Positions 8,414 to 16,633 of a DNA stretch of 38,483 nt are shown one piece after another. The notes below the pieces were generated by a model that was not told where the DNA came from, made no database searches, and saw nothing but the letters and a program-made list of their open reading frames with translations. Every line of letters starts with the position of its first letter. Position 1 is the stretch's first letter. Origin of the DNA: Muribaculaceae bacterium (GTDB lineage Bacteria; Bacteroidota; Bacteroidia; Bacteroidales; Muribaculaceae); NCBI GenBank assembly GCA_029070945.1, contig JAIEBK010000057.1, positions 4,428 through 42,910 of the forward strand. Reading direction: 5' to 3'. The translations under genes were made by a program, and so were the position numbers.

Positions 8414-9403
8414 ATGACACAACAGGAATTTGAAAAAATATGGCATGACAATAAGGATTATGTGGAATGTCATACATCAGGATCGACTGGATTGCCGAAA
8501 GAAATACGGCTTTCCAAGGAATACATGCGCGAAAGTGCCGGACGCACGAACGTTTTTTTTCGTATCGATGAGGCCAGTCGTCTTCATACCTGTCTTGATT
8601 TCAGGTATATTGCATCAATGATGATGACGGTCAGGTCTGATGAAGCCGGTTGTAAGCTCACTTCCGAGCATCCGTCGTCAAGACCCCTGGGCGCAATAGC
8701 AAAGGATGAGCGTATAGATCTTCTTTCAGTTGTTCCTGCCCAGATGGAATGGATACTTGACAGCATCGAAAGATGGTCCGGGATCCGGAATATCCTTGTC
8801 GGAGGATCTTCTATTCCTTCCCTTTTGAGACGGCGCATAATTTTGTCAGGATATAACGTATGGGAGAGTTACGGGATGACAGAGACAGCCTCGCATATAG
8901 CGCTTAGAAAAGTGGATGATGAGGAAGGTCCATTCAGGACACTTGAAGGAATTACGGTAGATATTAACAGGGAAGGATGCCTGATCGTCAATATGCCTGA
9001 CGGAAAAAGTCTTACTACTACAGATCTCGCGGAATTATACGGGTCCCGGGAATTCCGGATTCTCGGGCGTGCCGATCATACCATAATAAGCGGAGGCATC
9101 AAGATCCGTCCCGAAGAGCTTGAAAGCCGTCTGGGGCCTTTCATTGCTTATGATTACTGTCTCTCCTCGGTGCCGGACAGAAAATGGGGCGAACGTGTTG
9201 TGATGGTAGTCGAGGCGTCCGGGGAAAATATTGACAAGGACCTGTTGCGGGCCTCTGTTGAGGTTCGTCTGCGTCAGTACAGGAAGATACTTGAGCTTGG
9301 AGTAAAGTCTCCTAAGGAAGTAATGATAGTGTCATCTCTGCCACGTACCCGTAAGGGAACTGTCGACAGGATGGAACTTAGAAGACAGTTGCACGGTGAA
9401 TGA
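8414..9403 (+). CDS. menE: o-Succinylbenzoate-CoA ligase, short form
   Basis: The ORF track begins at 8285, inside menC; I place the start at ATG 8414 (MTQQEFEKIWHDN), one base after the menC stop, giving 329 residues. It is an acyl-adenylate-forming enzyme: phosphate loop CHTSGSTGLPKEI, then VWESYGMTETASH, GRADHTIISGGIKIRPEELE and PRTRKGTVDRMEL with the catalytic Lys. It attaches CoA to o-succinylbenzoate. The protein lacks roughly 100 residues of the N-terminal subdomain found in E. coli MenE (about 450). Short forms are, to my memory, normal in Bacteroidetes, so this is not clear evidence of decay. Confidence 0.92.
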   Translation: MTQQEFEKIWHDNKDYVECHTSGSTGLPKEIRLSKEYMRESAGRTNVFFRIDEASRLHTCLDFRYIASMMMTVRSDEAGCKLTSEHPSSRPLGAIAKDERIDLLSVVPAQMEWILDSIERWSGIRNILVGGSSIPSLLRRRIILSGYNVWESYGMTETASHIALRKVDDEEGPFRTLEGITVDINREGCLIVNMPDGKSLTTTDLAELYGSREFRILGRADHTIISGGIKIRPEELESRLGPFIAYDYCLSSVPDRKWGERVVMVVEASGENIDKDLLRASVEVRLRQYRKILELGVKSPKEVMIVSSLPRTRKGTVDRMELRRQLHGE

Positions 9404-9415
9404 TATGTAGCGGTG

Positions 9416-10117
9416 CTATCCGTTTTTTGATATTTTCTGAAGTTGCTCCTCGTTGATGATCTTTATCTTACGACCGTCTACGAGGATTAACTTTTCAGTG
9501 ACAAATGTTGCAAGAGTCCTGATCGCGTTAGCCGTAGTCATGTTGCTGAGACTCGCAAGATCTTCACGGCTCATATATATACGTAAGGTAGCACCATCAT
9601 CTTCAAGCCCGTAGTTGTCGCGCAGAAGAAGGAGAGCATCGGCAAGTCTTCCTCTTATATGCTTTTGTGTAAGATTTACTATCTTGGTGTCTGAACCTCC
9701 GAGATTGCGGGATAGTTCATGGATGAAAAACATAGCGAGATTGATATTGCCTCGTATGAGCTTCTCCACAATATGCATGGGTACCCTTCCTATGACCGAC
9801 TCTTCTACGGCTGCTACAGATGATACATAGGGTTCTTTCGCGAAATATGCCCTATACCCAAAATACTGTACCGGTGAATAAAGACGAAGGATCTGAACGC
9901 GGTCGCCGATACCAGCCTTATACATCTTTACTTTTCCTTTCAGAAGGCACCAGAGGTATTCGGGGTTCTCGGTTTCAGAATATATAACCTGGTTTTTCTT
10001 ATATGTGGATATGTTGAAGTTGTCTGTGACAATACGCTTTTCTTCCGGTAGAAGCGCATTCCACATTTCAGACATGTCATTGCTTATGATATGTTCAAGT
10101 GTACTCTTCTTTAACAT
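9416..10117 (-). CDS. Crp/Fnr-family transcription regulator
   Basis: A 233-residue protein with a cyclic-nucleotide-binding-like beta-barrel at about residues 30-135 (KKNQVIYSETENPEYLWCLLKGKVKMYK) and a Crp-type winged helix from about 150 (RGRLADALLLLRDNYG, SREDLASLSNMTTANAIRTL). There is no Cys cluster for an Fnr iron-sulfur centre, and the Crp cAMP-contact pattern is not obvious, so the signal is unknown. It faces the men operon tail to tail, 12 bases away, and is divergent from the methyltransferase gene. Proximity to menaquinone genes suggests, but does not show, a role in respiratory or redox control. Confidence 0.9.
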   Translation of the reverse strand: MLKKSTLEHIISNDMSEMWNALLPEEKRIVTDNFNISTYKKNQVIYSETENPEYLWCLLKGKVKMYKAGIGDRVQILRLYSPVQYFGYRAYFAKEPYVSSVAAVEESVIGRVPMHIVEKLIRGNINLAMFFIHELSRNLGGSDTKIVNLTQKHIRGRLADALLLLRDNYGLEDDGATLRIYMSREDLASLSNMTTANAIRTLATFVTEKLILVDGRKIKIINEEQLQKISKNG

Positions 10118-10209
10118 TACCTATCTGTCAAAATGACCTTACCTGTAGTTTATATCTGATGTTACTGCAGCGTGAAGCCTGCGTTCTGAGTCTTAAGTGT
10201 TTGAGTCTA

Positions 10210-10241
10210 CAAAATTACAAAAAAAAAATGAGATGATGAAA
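10210..10241 (-). promoter_or_regulatory. Predicted promoter of the Crp/Fnr regulator gene
   Basis: The minus strand reads TAATTTTGTA (-7 box, complement of 10210-10217) with TTTC 20 bases further upstream. The transcript would start near 10203, leaving a leader of about 85 bases in which TGAGTCT occurs twice (10187-10193 and 10202-10208 on the plus strand). Confidence 0.5.
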
Positions 10242-10341
10242 TTTTTCTCGAATTTCTTTTCCATTATGATTACTTTATGAGGCAATAAGGGCGAGTTTGT
10301 CTTTATCACTCATTTTTTATGTGATATTTAATGTATTTTGA

Positions 10342-10371
10342 TTGAAATGCGGGTGGATTTTATTAAATTTG
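10342..10371 (+). promoter_or_regulatory. Predicted promoter directly abutting the methyltransferase start codon
   Basis: TTG at 10342-10344, a 19-base spacer and TAAATTTGCA (box at 10364-10371) match the Bacteroidetes consensus. The ATG begins at 10376, only 5 bases after the box, so the transcript would start on or next to the start codon. Confidence 0.6.
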
Positions 10372-10375
10372 CAGA

Positions 10376-11347
10376 ATGAAAGAAACTCAAAACCTACAGA
10401 CATCAGCTGACGGTAAGGTCTTCCGTAATAAAGAGCAGGCTCAGTCGTTCGATTTCGCATTGAGCCGCCGATGGATATCCGGAATTCCTTATGAAGTTGC
10501 TTTCTGGCGTAGCTATTATCGGAACCCGAAAGCCAGAAAGTCGCTTATGAGTTGGTCGCAATACGGAAAGGAATGTAAGCTTGACCATTTCGATGTTGCG
10601 TCATTCATAAAAGGAGTAAAGAATGATAATCCGGTCATCGTGGATGTCGGATGCGCTCTAAGCTATATGTTCAGCAATATTATCGGAGGTAAAGAATATA
10701 ATGTGGTTTATCTTGATCCTCTGGCGCCATATTACAACAGGATTCTCGAAGACTATTCTTTGCCGTATCCCCGTATCGCCTTCGGAATGGGTGAGACTCT
10801 GAGGCTTCATTTCAAAAACGACAGCGTTACGCTGATGCACATACGGAATGCTCTTGACCACAGTATAAGGCCAATTATGGTGATATGGCAGGCTTTGATG
10901 TGTCTGCATGTCGGTGGAGTGCTGTATTTGAATCATAAGCCAAACGAGGCGGAACATGAGGCATATGTCGGATTCCATCAATACAACATCGATTGCCGGG
11001 AGGGCCGGCTGATCATATGGAATAAGGAAGAATGTGTGGATGTAGGGGAGGAACTTTCAGGATATGCCGAAGTGAAAGCTTCCATCACTGAAAGCGGGCG
11101 TATCGTGGGTGTGGTGACGAAGACTGCTGAGATCCCCGCAGATCACGCTGCGGTAATGGAAAGCGGGCAATACGCGTCCGGTATGCTCGAGACATTAATG
11201 ACATATTTTCACAGTTCATTCAATTCGGCCGGTTATCAGTCAAGACGTTTAGCCTTCACATTAGGTCATGGATTCATGCGTTTGCTTCCGGGAGGGATCG
11301 TCAAAAAAATAAAACAGGTCATCAGTGGCAAAAAAGCTAATTTATAA
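10376..11347 (+). CDS. SAM-dependent methyltransferase-like protein
   Basis: A 323-residue soluble protein with a class I methyltransferase core at about residues 75-190. Motif I is VIVDVGCALSYMFSNI, which keeps D-x-G-C but lacks the later glycines of DxGxGxG; motif II acid is in NVVYLDPLAP; IRNALDHSIRPI and LHVGGVLYLNHKPNEAEHE correspond to motifs IV to VI. The LDH-x-x-x-P and HKPNEAE pattern resembles methyltransferases I associate with surface-glycan genes, but the substrate is unknown. It partly overlaps the longest reading of the aldo/keto reductase gene downstream, so the two are likely cotranscribed. A start further in would remove the N-terminal region, so I keep ATG 10376 despite the adjoining promoter. 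Confidence 0.75.
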   Translation: MKETQNLQTSADGKVFRNKEQAQSFDFALSRRWISGIPYEVAFWRSYYRNPKARKSLMSWSQYGKECKLDHFDVASFIKGVKNDNPVIVDVGCALSYMFSNIIGGKEYNVVYLDPLAPYYNRILEDYSLPYPRIAFGMGETLRLHFKNDSVTLMHIRNALDHSIRPIMVIWQALMCLHVGGVLYLNHKPNEAEHEAYVGFHQYNIDCREGRLIIWNKEECVDVGEELSGYAEVKASITESGRIVGVVTKTAEIPADHAAVMESGQYASGMLETLMTYFHSSFNSAGYQSRRLAFTLGHGFMRLLPGGIVKKIKQVISGKKANL

Positions 11348-11357
11348 GAAACCGATT

Positions 11358-12371
11358 ATGATTGAAGATATCTATAAAGCTTATCCCCGGCGTTATGACG
11401 AGGGGATGGAATACAGGAGAAGCGGTCGGAGCGGCATTCTTCTGCCGGAACTGTCACTTGGATTCTGGCATAATTTCGGAGAGACCTCACCGCTTGATAG
11501 AAGCAAAGAGATAATGAGGTTTGCATTTGATCATGGAATCACGTCGTTTGATCTGGCGAATAATTATGGTCCGGGTTACGGAACGGCCGAGGAAACGTTT
11601 GGCTTCGTATATGACAAATCCTTCCGACCATATCGCGATGAAATGTTTGTAGCATCAAAGGCCGGCTATGATATGTGGCCCGGACCTTATGGCAACTGGG
11701 GATCAAGAAAATATCTCATGGCTTCAATCGATCAGAGTCTCCGTCGCACCCAGCTTGATTATTTCGATGTATTCTATAGCCACCGATATGATCCGGAAAC
11801 TCCGCTTGAGGAGACTCTGCAGGCTTTAGTCGATATTGTAAGGATGGGTAAGGCCCTGTATGTCGGTATATCCCGTTGGCCTGTGGATGCTGCCCGCTTT
11901 GCCTTCGATTATCTGAGGACACGTGATGTCCCCTGTCTTATATTTCAGGATAGACTAAATCTCATCGACAGAAGGGTGATTGCCGATGGCACTCTTGAGT
12001 GCGTGAGGGAAAACGGAAGCGGTTTTATAGCTTTTTCGCCGTTGGCACAGGGAGTCCTCACCAACCGGTATCTTCATGGAATCCCTTCTGACTCGAGAGC
12101 GATGCAGCAGCGGTTTCTGAAGACATCTCAGATAAACGATGATCTTGTGGTCAAAGTATCGTCACTCAACGATATTGCTTTGCGTAGGGGGCAGACTCTG
12201 GCACAGATGGCTCTGTCATGGGTTCTTTCTCACCAGGGCGTGACCTCCGTTATTGTCGGATGCAGCAGCGTAAGTCAGCTGGCTGATTCCCTGAAAGCTG
12301 TCGAGGCAAAGTCATTTTCAGATGAAGAGTTGGAAGCAATCGAGACAATTGCTTCCAACATCCGACTCTGA
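11358..12371 (+). CDS. Aldo/keto reductase, YghZ-like
   Basis: The ORF track begins at 11325 inside the previous gene; ATG 11358 (MIEDIYKAYPRRYDEGMEYR) gives 337 residues and avoids overlap, so I prefer it. The protein aligns by eye along its length with E. coli YghZ (L-glyceraldehyde 3-phosphate reductase): RSGRSGILLPELSLGFWHN, FDLANNYGPGYGTAEE, SKAGYDMWPGPYGNWGSRKY, YSHRYDPETPLEETLQAL and FIAFSPLAQGVLTNRYL. The catalytic set (Asp, Tyr, Lys, His) is present. The family reduces aldehydes such as L-glyceraldehyde 3-phosphate or methylglyoxal with NADPH, but the true substrate here is not known. A perfect 12-bp hairpin lies in its last codons. Confidence 0.88.
   Translation: MIEDIYKAYPRRYDEGMEYRRSGRSGILLPELSLGFWHNFGETSPLDRSKEIMRFAFDHGITSFDLANNYGPGYGTAEETFGFVYDKSFRPYRDEMFVASKAGYDMWPGPYGNWGSRKYLMASIDQSLRRTQLDYFDVFYSHRYDPETPLEETLQALVDIVRMGKALYVGISRWPVDAARFAFDYLRTRDVPCLIFQDRLNLIDRRVIADGTLECVRENGSGFIAFSPLAQGVLTNRYLHGIPSDSRAMQQRFLKTSQINDDLVVKVSSLNDIALRRGQTLAQMALSWVLSHQGVTSVIVGCSSVSQLADSLKAVEAKSFSDEELEAIETIASNIRL
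12329..12359. terminator. Perfect 12-bp hairpin inside the 3' end of the aldo/keto reductase gene
   Basis: GTTGGAAGCAAT (12329-12340) and ATTGCTTCCAAC (12348-12359) are perfect complements with a 7-base loop, encoding the last residues of the reductase. The next gene, fmt, converges with one base between stop codons. No U tract follows on either strand, so it may be a 3'-end stabilising or rho-assisted element rather than an intrinsic terminator. Confidence 0.5.
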
Positions 12372-12372
12372 A

Positions 12373-13320
12373 TTACCGCATAAGGAACGGATGGTAGCCA
12401 AGCAGAAATGCTTCGGTTGCCATTCTTTTTTTTCCGGCCGGCTGAATGGATAAGATCTCTATCCATCTGTCGGCGCAAGCTGCAAAGAGCTGTTTCCCCT
12501 CTCTTTTCAAAGTGCCGCATTCTACACCGTAACATGGCATGTCGGTCAGTCTGCTTTCAAATATCTTGCTTTCAAGAGGTCTTCCGGATTCTTCTTCGAC
12601 AATAGTCCACGCCGCAGGATAAGGACTGAGTCCGCGGATTAAATTGTGAACTTCAAGACTGCTCTTGTTCCAGTTTATCCGGCAGTCTTCCTTGAAAATC
12701 TTGGGAGCCGGGGTGAATTCACCTTCCGGTTGCGGAGTGGTGGTCAGAGATCCGTCGAGAATAGAATATACGGTATCTACAACCATTTCGGCTCCAAGAT
12801 GCATAAGCCTGTCGTGTACATCACCTACGTTGTCTTCAGGGCGAATCTCAATCTTTCTCTGCATTATCATATCGCCGGTGTCGATCTCATGCTTTAGGAA
12901 AAAGGTGGTGACTCCGGTTTCCGTATCACCGTTCATCACAGCTCTGTTGATTGGAGCCGCACCTCTGTACTTGGGTAGAAGCGAAGCATGAAGATTGAAT
13001 GTTCCGAGACGGGGCATCTGCCAGACCTCTCTGGGAAGCATACGGAACGCGATGACTATGAAAAGATCTGCCTCAAGCGCCTTAAGTTCGTTTATGAATC
13101 CTTCAGCTTTAAGCTTTTCCGGTTGAAGGAGAGGAAGGTCGTGGGCGACAGCATACCGTTTTACATCACTTTGATACAGTTTATGTCCGCGGCCGGCTGT
13201 CTTATCAGGCATTGTCACGACGCCGACTACGTTGAAATCATTTTTTATGAGAGCGTCAAGGCTTTCTACCGCGAATTCGGGAGTACCGAAAAATACAATC
13301 TTAAGGTCTTTCTTTTCCAT
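12373..13320 (-). CDS. fmt: Methionyl-tRNA formyltransferase
   Basis: A 315-residue protein of normal Fmt length. It has IVFFGTPEFAVESLDALI at the N terminus, the catalytic signature NLHASLLPKYRGAAPINRAV with Asn, His and a later Asp in HEIDTGDMI, and a C-terminal tRNA-binding domain from about residue 205. It formylates initiator Met-tRNA using 10-formyl-THF. It is the last gene of the probable nadE to fmt operon; 57 bases separate it from the ClC gene upstream. Confidence 0.97.
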   Translation of the reverse strand: MEKKDLKIVFFGTPEFAVESLDALIKNDFNVVGVVTMPDKTAGRGHKLYQSDVKRYAVAHDLPLLQPEKLKAEGFINELKALEADLFIVIAFRMLPREVWQMPRLGTFNLHASLLPKYRGAAPINRAVMNGDTETGVTTFFLKHEIDTGDMIMQRKIEIRPEDNVGDVHDRLMHLGAEMVVDTVYSILDGSLTTTPQPEGEFTPAPKIFKEDCRINWNKSSLEVHNLIRGLSPYPAAWTIVEEESGRPLESKIFESRLTDMPCYGVECGTLKREGKQLFAACADRWIEILSIQPAGKKRMATEAFLLGYHPFLMR

Positions 13321-13377
13321 TCTGAAGATTTAAATAATTTAAGTTTCGCAAGCTACGATGCTATCGGATATCCCGGC

Positions 13378-15177
13378 TCAGTCATCGGAGTAGTGCTTAA
13401 GCACACGACGGTAGGAGTTGAATATTTTTGATTTTGAAACAAATCCGACATACTTGCCATTGTCTACGACCGGAAGGTTCCATGCCCCGGTCTTGTCAAA
13501 TGTATTCATGACCTTGTCCATGCTGTCCGATACTTCTATCCTTGCCGGAGGCATAGCCATGAAACGGCTGACATGCATCTTTCGGTAAAGATCGGGACGG
13601 AACATGATATTCCGTATATCGTCAAGAAGCACGATTCCCTTAAGCATTCCCTCGGAGTCAGTGACAGGGTATAGATTTCGGTTGCATTGGGAAATCACCT
13701 CCACCATCTGCTTAAGGCTCATTTCCGGATGTACCTCAATGAAATCACGCTCTATAACATTGTCGATCTTAAGGAGTGTAAGGACGGTCCGGTCTTTCTC
13801 ATGAGTGATAAGGTCACCTTTCTCAGCCAGACGCATGGTGTAGATACTATAGGGCTCGAATGCGAGAATGGTCATGTATGATAGTGTGGATACTATTAGA
13901 AGGGGAAGAAACAGATTGTAGCCACCTGTCATCTCCGCCGTAAGGAAGATCGCCATAAGGGGAGCGTGCATCACTCCGCTCATCACACCGGCCATTCCCA
14001 TCAGCGAGAAGTTTTTCTGGCTCAGTTCTATTCCGAAATCCATGAGATTAAATACGTATGCGAAAAGGAATCCTGTCATGGCTCCGACGAAAAGCGATGG
14101 TGCGAAAGTACCTCCCACTCCTCCGGCTGCGTTTGTGGCAGTGGTCGCGAATACCTTCGTAAGGATCAGACAAGCCACGAATAGCGTGATCGACCATGGA
14201 TTTATTCTGTCGCCGTAAAATATCGTGCCGTCAAGAATCCCTTGTGTGTTGCCTTCGAGGAGCGTATTGATGGCGTCGTATCCTTCACCGTAAAGAGGAG
14301 GAAAGACGTAAATGAGTCCTGCAAGAGAAAGTCCTCCTACACAAATCTTCATCCATCTGCTCTTGAATGTGCCGAACCATTTTTCCATCATGAACATAGC
14401 CCGGGTGAAATAGAGACTTACAAATCCACAGAGAATACCGAGAAGTATAGTCCATGGAATGCGGTTTGTGTGGAACGGCTCACTCTGGGAGAAGAAGAAC
14501 TCAGCCCCGTATCCTTCAAGCACATATGCGACGGTAGCGCCTGAAATGGAAGCGATGAGAAGAGGCATGACAGTGGTACCCGTAAGATCTATCATGAGCA
14601 CCTCGAGAGTGAAAAGCATACCTGCGATCGGAGCCCGGAAGATTCCGGCGATGCCTGCGGCTGCTCCGCATCCCACCAGAAGCATCAGAATCCTTGGAGA
14701 GAGTCTGAAAGCCTGTCCTACATTTGAGCCGATAGCCGCGCCTGTATACACAATAGGACCCTCGGCTCCGACCGATCCGCCGAAGCCTATTGTTATAGCC
14801 GAACCGACCAGCGATGCGTAGCAATGTTTTTTCTTAAGACGGGACTTCCTCCTTGAGATTGCATACAGCACCTTGGTCACGCCATGACTCACATTGTCTT
14901 TCACTACATAGTTTATGAACAGTGTTACAATGATTATTCCGACTACGGGATATACGAGGTTGAGCCAGTTGCCCGTTGTGGCGCTGAAATGCTGGGTCAG
15001 AAGGTGTGCTATGGTATGAATGAGATATTTGAGAAGCTGGGCTGCGAAACCGCATACAACTCCCACCACAAGAGCGAGGATAATGACGAAATTCCGCTCC
15101 TTAATGTGCTTTTCGCGCCATTGCACTACTTCAGCCCACCATTCAGTAAATCTATTATGTGTCTCCTTATAAGCCAC
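13378..15177 (-). CDS. ClC-family chloride channel or H+/Cl- exchanger with CBS pair
   Basis: A 599-residue membrane protein. The voltage-gated chloride channel domain spans about residues 30-440 with many hydrophobic helices. GGSVGAEGPIVYTGAAIG contains the gating Glu position, and GGVGGTFAPSLFVGAMTG is the second selectivity-filter loop. The usual first GSGIP loop reads NVSHGVTKV, keeping a Ser that could contact chloride. Two CBS domains follow (about 460-595: IEVHPEMSLKQMVEVI, VTDSEGMLKGIVLLDDI, SMDKVMNTFDKTGAWNLPVV), which often bind adenine nucleotides. Whether it is a channel or an exchanger cannot be settled by eye. It sits in the nadE to fmt unit. Confidence 0.93.
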   Translation of the reverse strand: MAYKETHNRFTEWWAEVVQWREKHIKERNFVIILALVVGVVCGFAAQLLKYLIHTIAHLLTQHFSATTGNWLNLVYPVVGIIIVTLFINYVVKDNVSHGVTKVLYAISRRKSRLKKKHCYASLVGSAITIGFGGSVGAEGPIVYTGAAIGSNVGQAFRLSPRILMLLVGCGAAAGIAGIFRAPIAGMLFTLEVLMIDLTGTTVMPLLIASISGATVAYVLEGYGAEFFFSQSEPFHTNRIPWTILLGILCGFVSLYFTRAMFMMEKWFGTFKSRWMKICVGGLSLAGLIYVFPPLYGEGYDAINTLLEGNTQGILDGTIFYGDRINPWSITLFVACLILTKVFATTATNAAGGVGGTFAPSLFVGAMTGFLFAYVFNLMDFGIELSQKNFSLMGMAGVMSGVMHAPLMAIFLTAEMTGGYNLFLPLLIVSTLSYMTILAFEPYSIYTMRLAEKGDLITHEKDRTVLTLLKIDNVIERDFIEVHPEMSLKQMVEVISQCNRNLYPVTDSEGMLKGIVLLDDIRNIMFRPDLYRKMHVSRFMAMPPARIEVSDSMDKVMNTFDKTGAWNLPVVDNGKYVGFVSKSKIFNSYRRVLKHYSDD

Positions 15178-15211
15178 TTAAGTGTATTTGTATTGTTGAT
15201 GATTATTTTGT

Positions 15212-16633
15212 TTATTTGCCCTTTCCTTCAAGTATTGTCAGGACTGTATAAAGCATGATCTTGAGATCCATGAGAACCGACATATTGGAGATATAAAGCA
15301 GATCGAATTTTGAACGCTCCACCATTTCTTCTACTTTTGAAGCATAGCCGTATTTCACCATTCCCCATGACGTAATACCCGGACGTGCCTGATAGAGCAT
15401 GGTATAATAGGGAGCAAGCTCAATTATCTTATTTATGTAGTATTCCCGTTCGGGCCTGGGCCCTACAATGCTCATCTCTCCGATAAGTACATTCCAGAAC
15501 TGCGGAAGCTCATCGAGCCTGTATTTTCTCATGATGCGTCCGGATTTAGTCACTCTTGGATCGTCATCACTGCTCAGCTGGGGGCCGCTTGCTTCCGCAT
15601 CCGTATACATGGTCCTGAATTTAATGATCCGGAAAGGTCGTTCTTTCAGTCCTATTCGTTCCTGACGGTAGAATACTGGTCCGTGGGAATCTTTCTTTAC
15701 CCATATTGCAAGAAAAATAAAGACCGGGCTCAGAATGACAAGCATCAGGAAACTCATTATCACATCAAATGAGCGTTTGATGTTTTTTTCTGATTCCGAC
15801 ATGCTGGAATGCGTAAGGTCAACCAGTGGAAATCCATAAATATCCTTAAGCGATATGGATGAAGTCATGAAATTGATGGTGTCCGGCGAAAGCTTGATGG
15901 GCTTTCCGATCGGAAACAGATTGTATACAAGTGTCAGAATCTGCTCTTCATTGGAATTTTCCGGAGCGAGAATGATCTGATCGATATTTCGTTCGATACA
16001 GAAATCGGAAATCCTTTCCATTTCCATGCCTTGGGAAGAGAAATCTTTTTCACCGGGGATACGGAAAAAACCTTCTATTGAAAAACCTATTACGGCTTTA
16101 CTCTCTTTCATTTTCGCTGCCAGGGAATGAGCTCTGGCAGAATTGCCGACTATTACGGCTGTATACTTCCAGTCACGCTTCTTGAAATGCCTTATCTGAT
16201 TATTGATTACAATCAGTCTTCCGGTGAATGTCAGGGTGAAGAAAATTGCATAGATAATCAATATCTGCATCAGGTTGTAGGCAATGTCGTTCATCTGGTC
16301 ATTGGTAAGCAACGCAAGATGAAGAAGTATAGTGCTTATGGCCGAGATGACAGCGGTGTTCATCAGCTCATTGATCCGAGATTTTCCAAAAGGATTGTTG
16401 TAGAATCCGGAAAGCCAGTAAATGACAAGCATTAAAAAGGGGACGATCGCCTGCTCAATGCAGATTTTTGGTTGCAGCAGGTAATTTACCGCCGAATCAA
16501 GCGAGCTTCCAGCCGAAGAGGATTCGAGGTATCGTAAAAGATTGAAGAGCATGAAGGATACGTTGGCGGTGGTCCAGTCCGTCAACACGAGCTTAGCACG
16601 CTCCATCTTTACAGATGCCATTTTCCCTATCAT
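15212..16633 (-). CDS. Undecaprenyl-phosphate hexose phosphotransferase (initiating exopolysaccharide sugar transferase, WcaJ-like)
   Basis: A 473-residue membrane protein. Four to five hydrophobic helices cover about residues 15-145, a nucleotide-binding-like domain follows (about 150-270: YTAVIVGNSARAHSLAAKMK), then one more helix (MSFLMLVILSPVFIFLAIWV) and the cytosolic bacterial sugar-transferase domain with GPVFYRQERIGLKERPF, FRTMYTDAEA, KYRLDELPQFWNVLIGEMS and GPRPER. The family places the first sugar-phosphate on the lipid carrier for exopolysaccharide or glycoprotein glycans. The start overlaps the tsaC stop as ATGA. No other glycan genes surround it, so it is an isolated initiating enzyme in a housekeeping unit. 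Sugar identity is unknown. Confidence 0.92.
   Translation of the reverse strand: MIGKMASVKMERAKLVLTDWTTANVSFMLFNLLRYLESSSAGSSLDSAVNYLLQPKICIEQAIVPFLMLVIYWLSGFYNNPFGKSRINELMNTAVISAISTILLHLALLTNDQMNDIAYNLMQILIIYAIFFTLTFTGRLIVINNQIRHFKKRDWKYTAVIVGNSARAHSLAAKMKESKAVIGFSIEGFFRIPGEKDFSSQGMEMERISDFCIERNIDQIILAPENSNEEQILTLVYNLFPIGKPIKLSPDTINFMTSSISLKDIYGFPLVDLTHSSMSESEKNIKRSFDVIMSFLMLVILSPVFIFLAIWVKKDSHGPVFYRQERIGLKERPFRIIKFRTMYTDAEASGPQLSSDDDPRVTKSGRIMRKYRLDELPQFWNVLIGEMSIVGPRPEREYYINKIIELAPYYTMLYQARPGITSWGMVKYGYASKVEEMVERSKFDLLYISNMSVLMDLKIMLYTVLTILEGKGK

Noticed and set aside
10127-10210. TGAGTCT direct repeats in the leader of the Crp/Fnr gene as an operator
   Set aside because: Only two 7-base copies in an AT-rich leader; not a dyad as expected for Crp/Fnr sites, so chance cannot be excluded.
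11325-11357. The upstream start of the aldo/keto reductase given by the ORF track
   Set aside because: It would overlap the methyltransferase by 23 bases and add MAKKLIYKKPI, which has no counterpart in YghZ; ATG 11358 fits better, although the upstream start cannot be fully excluded.
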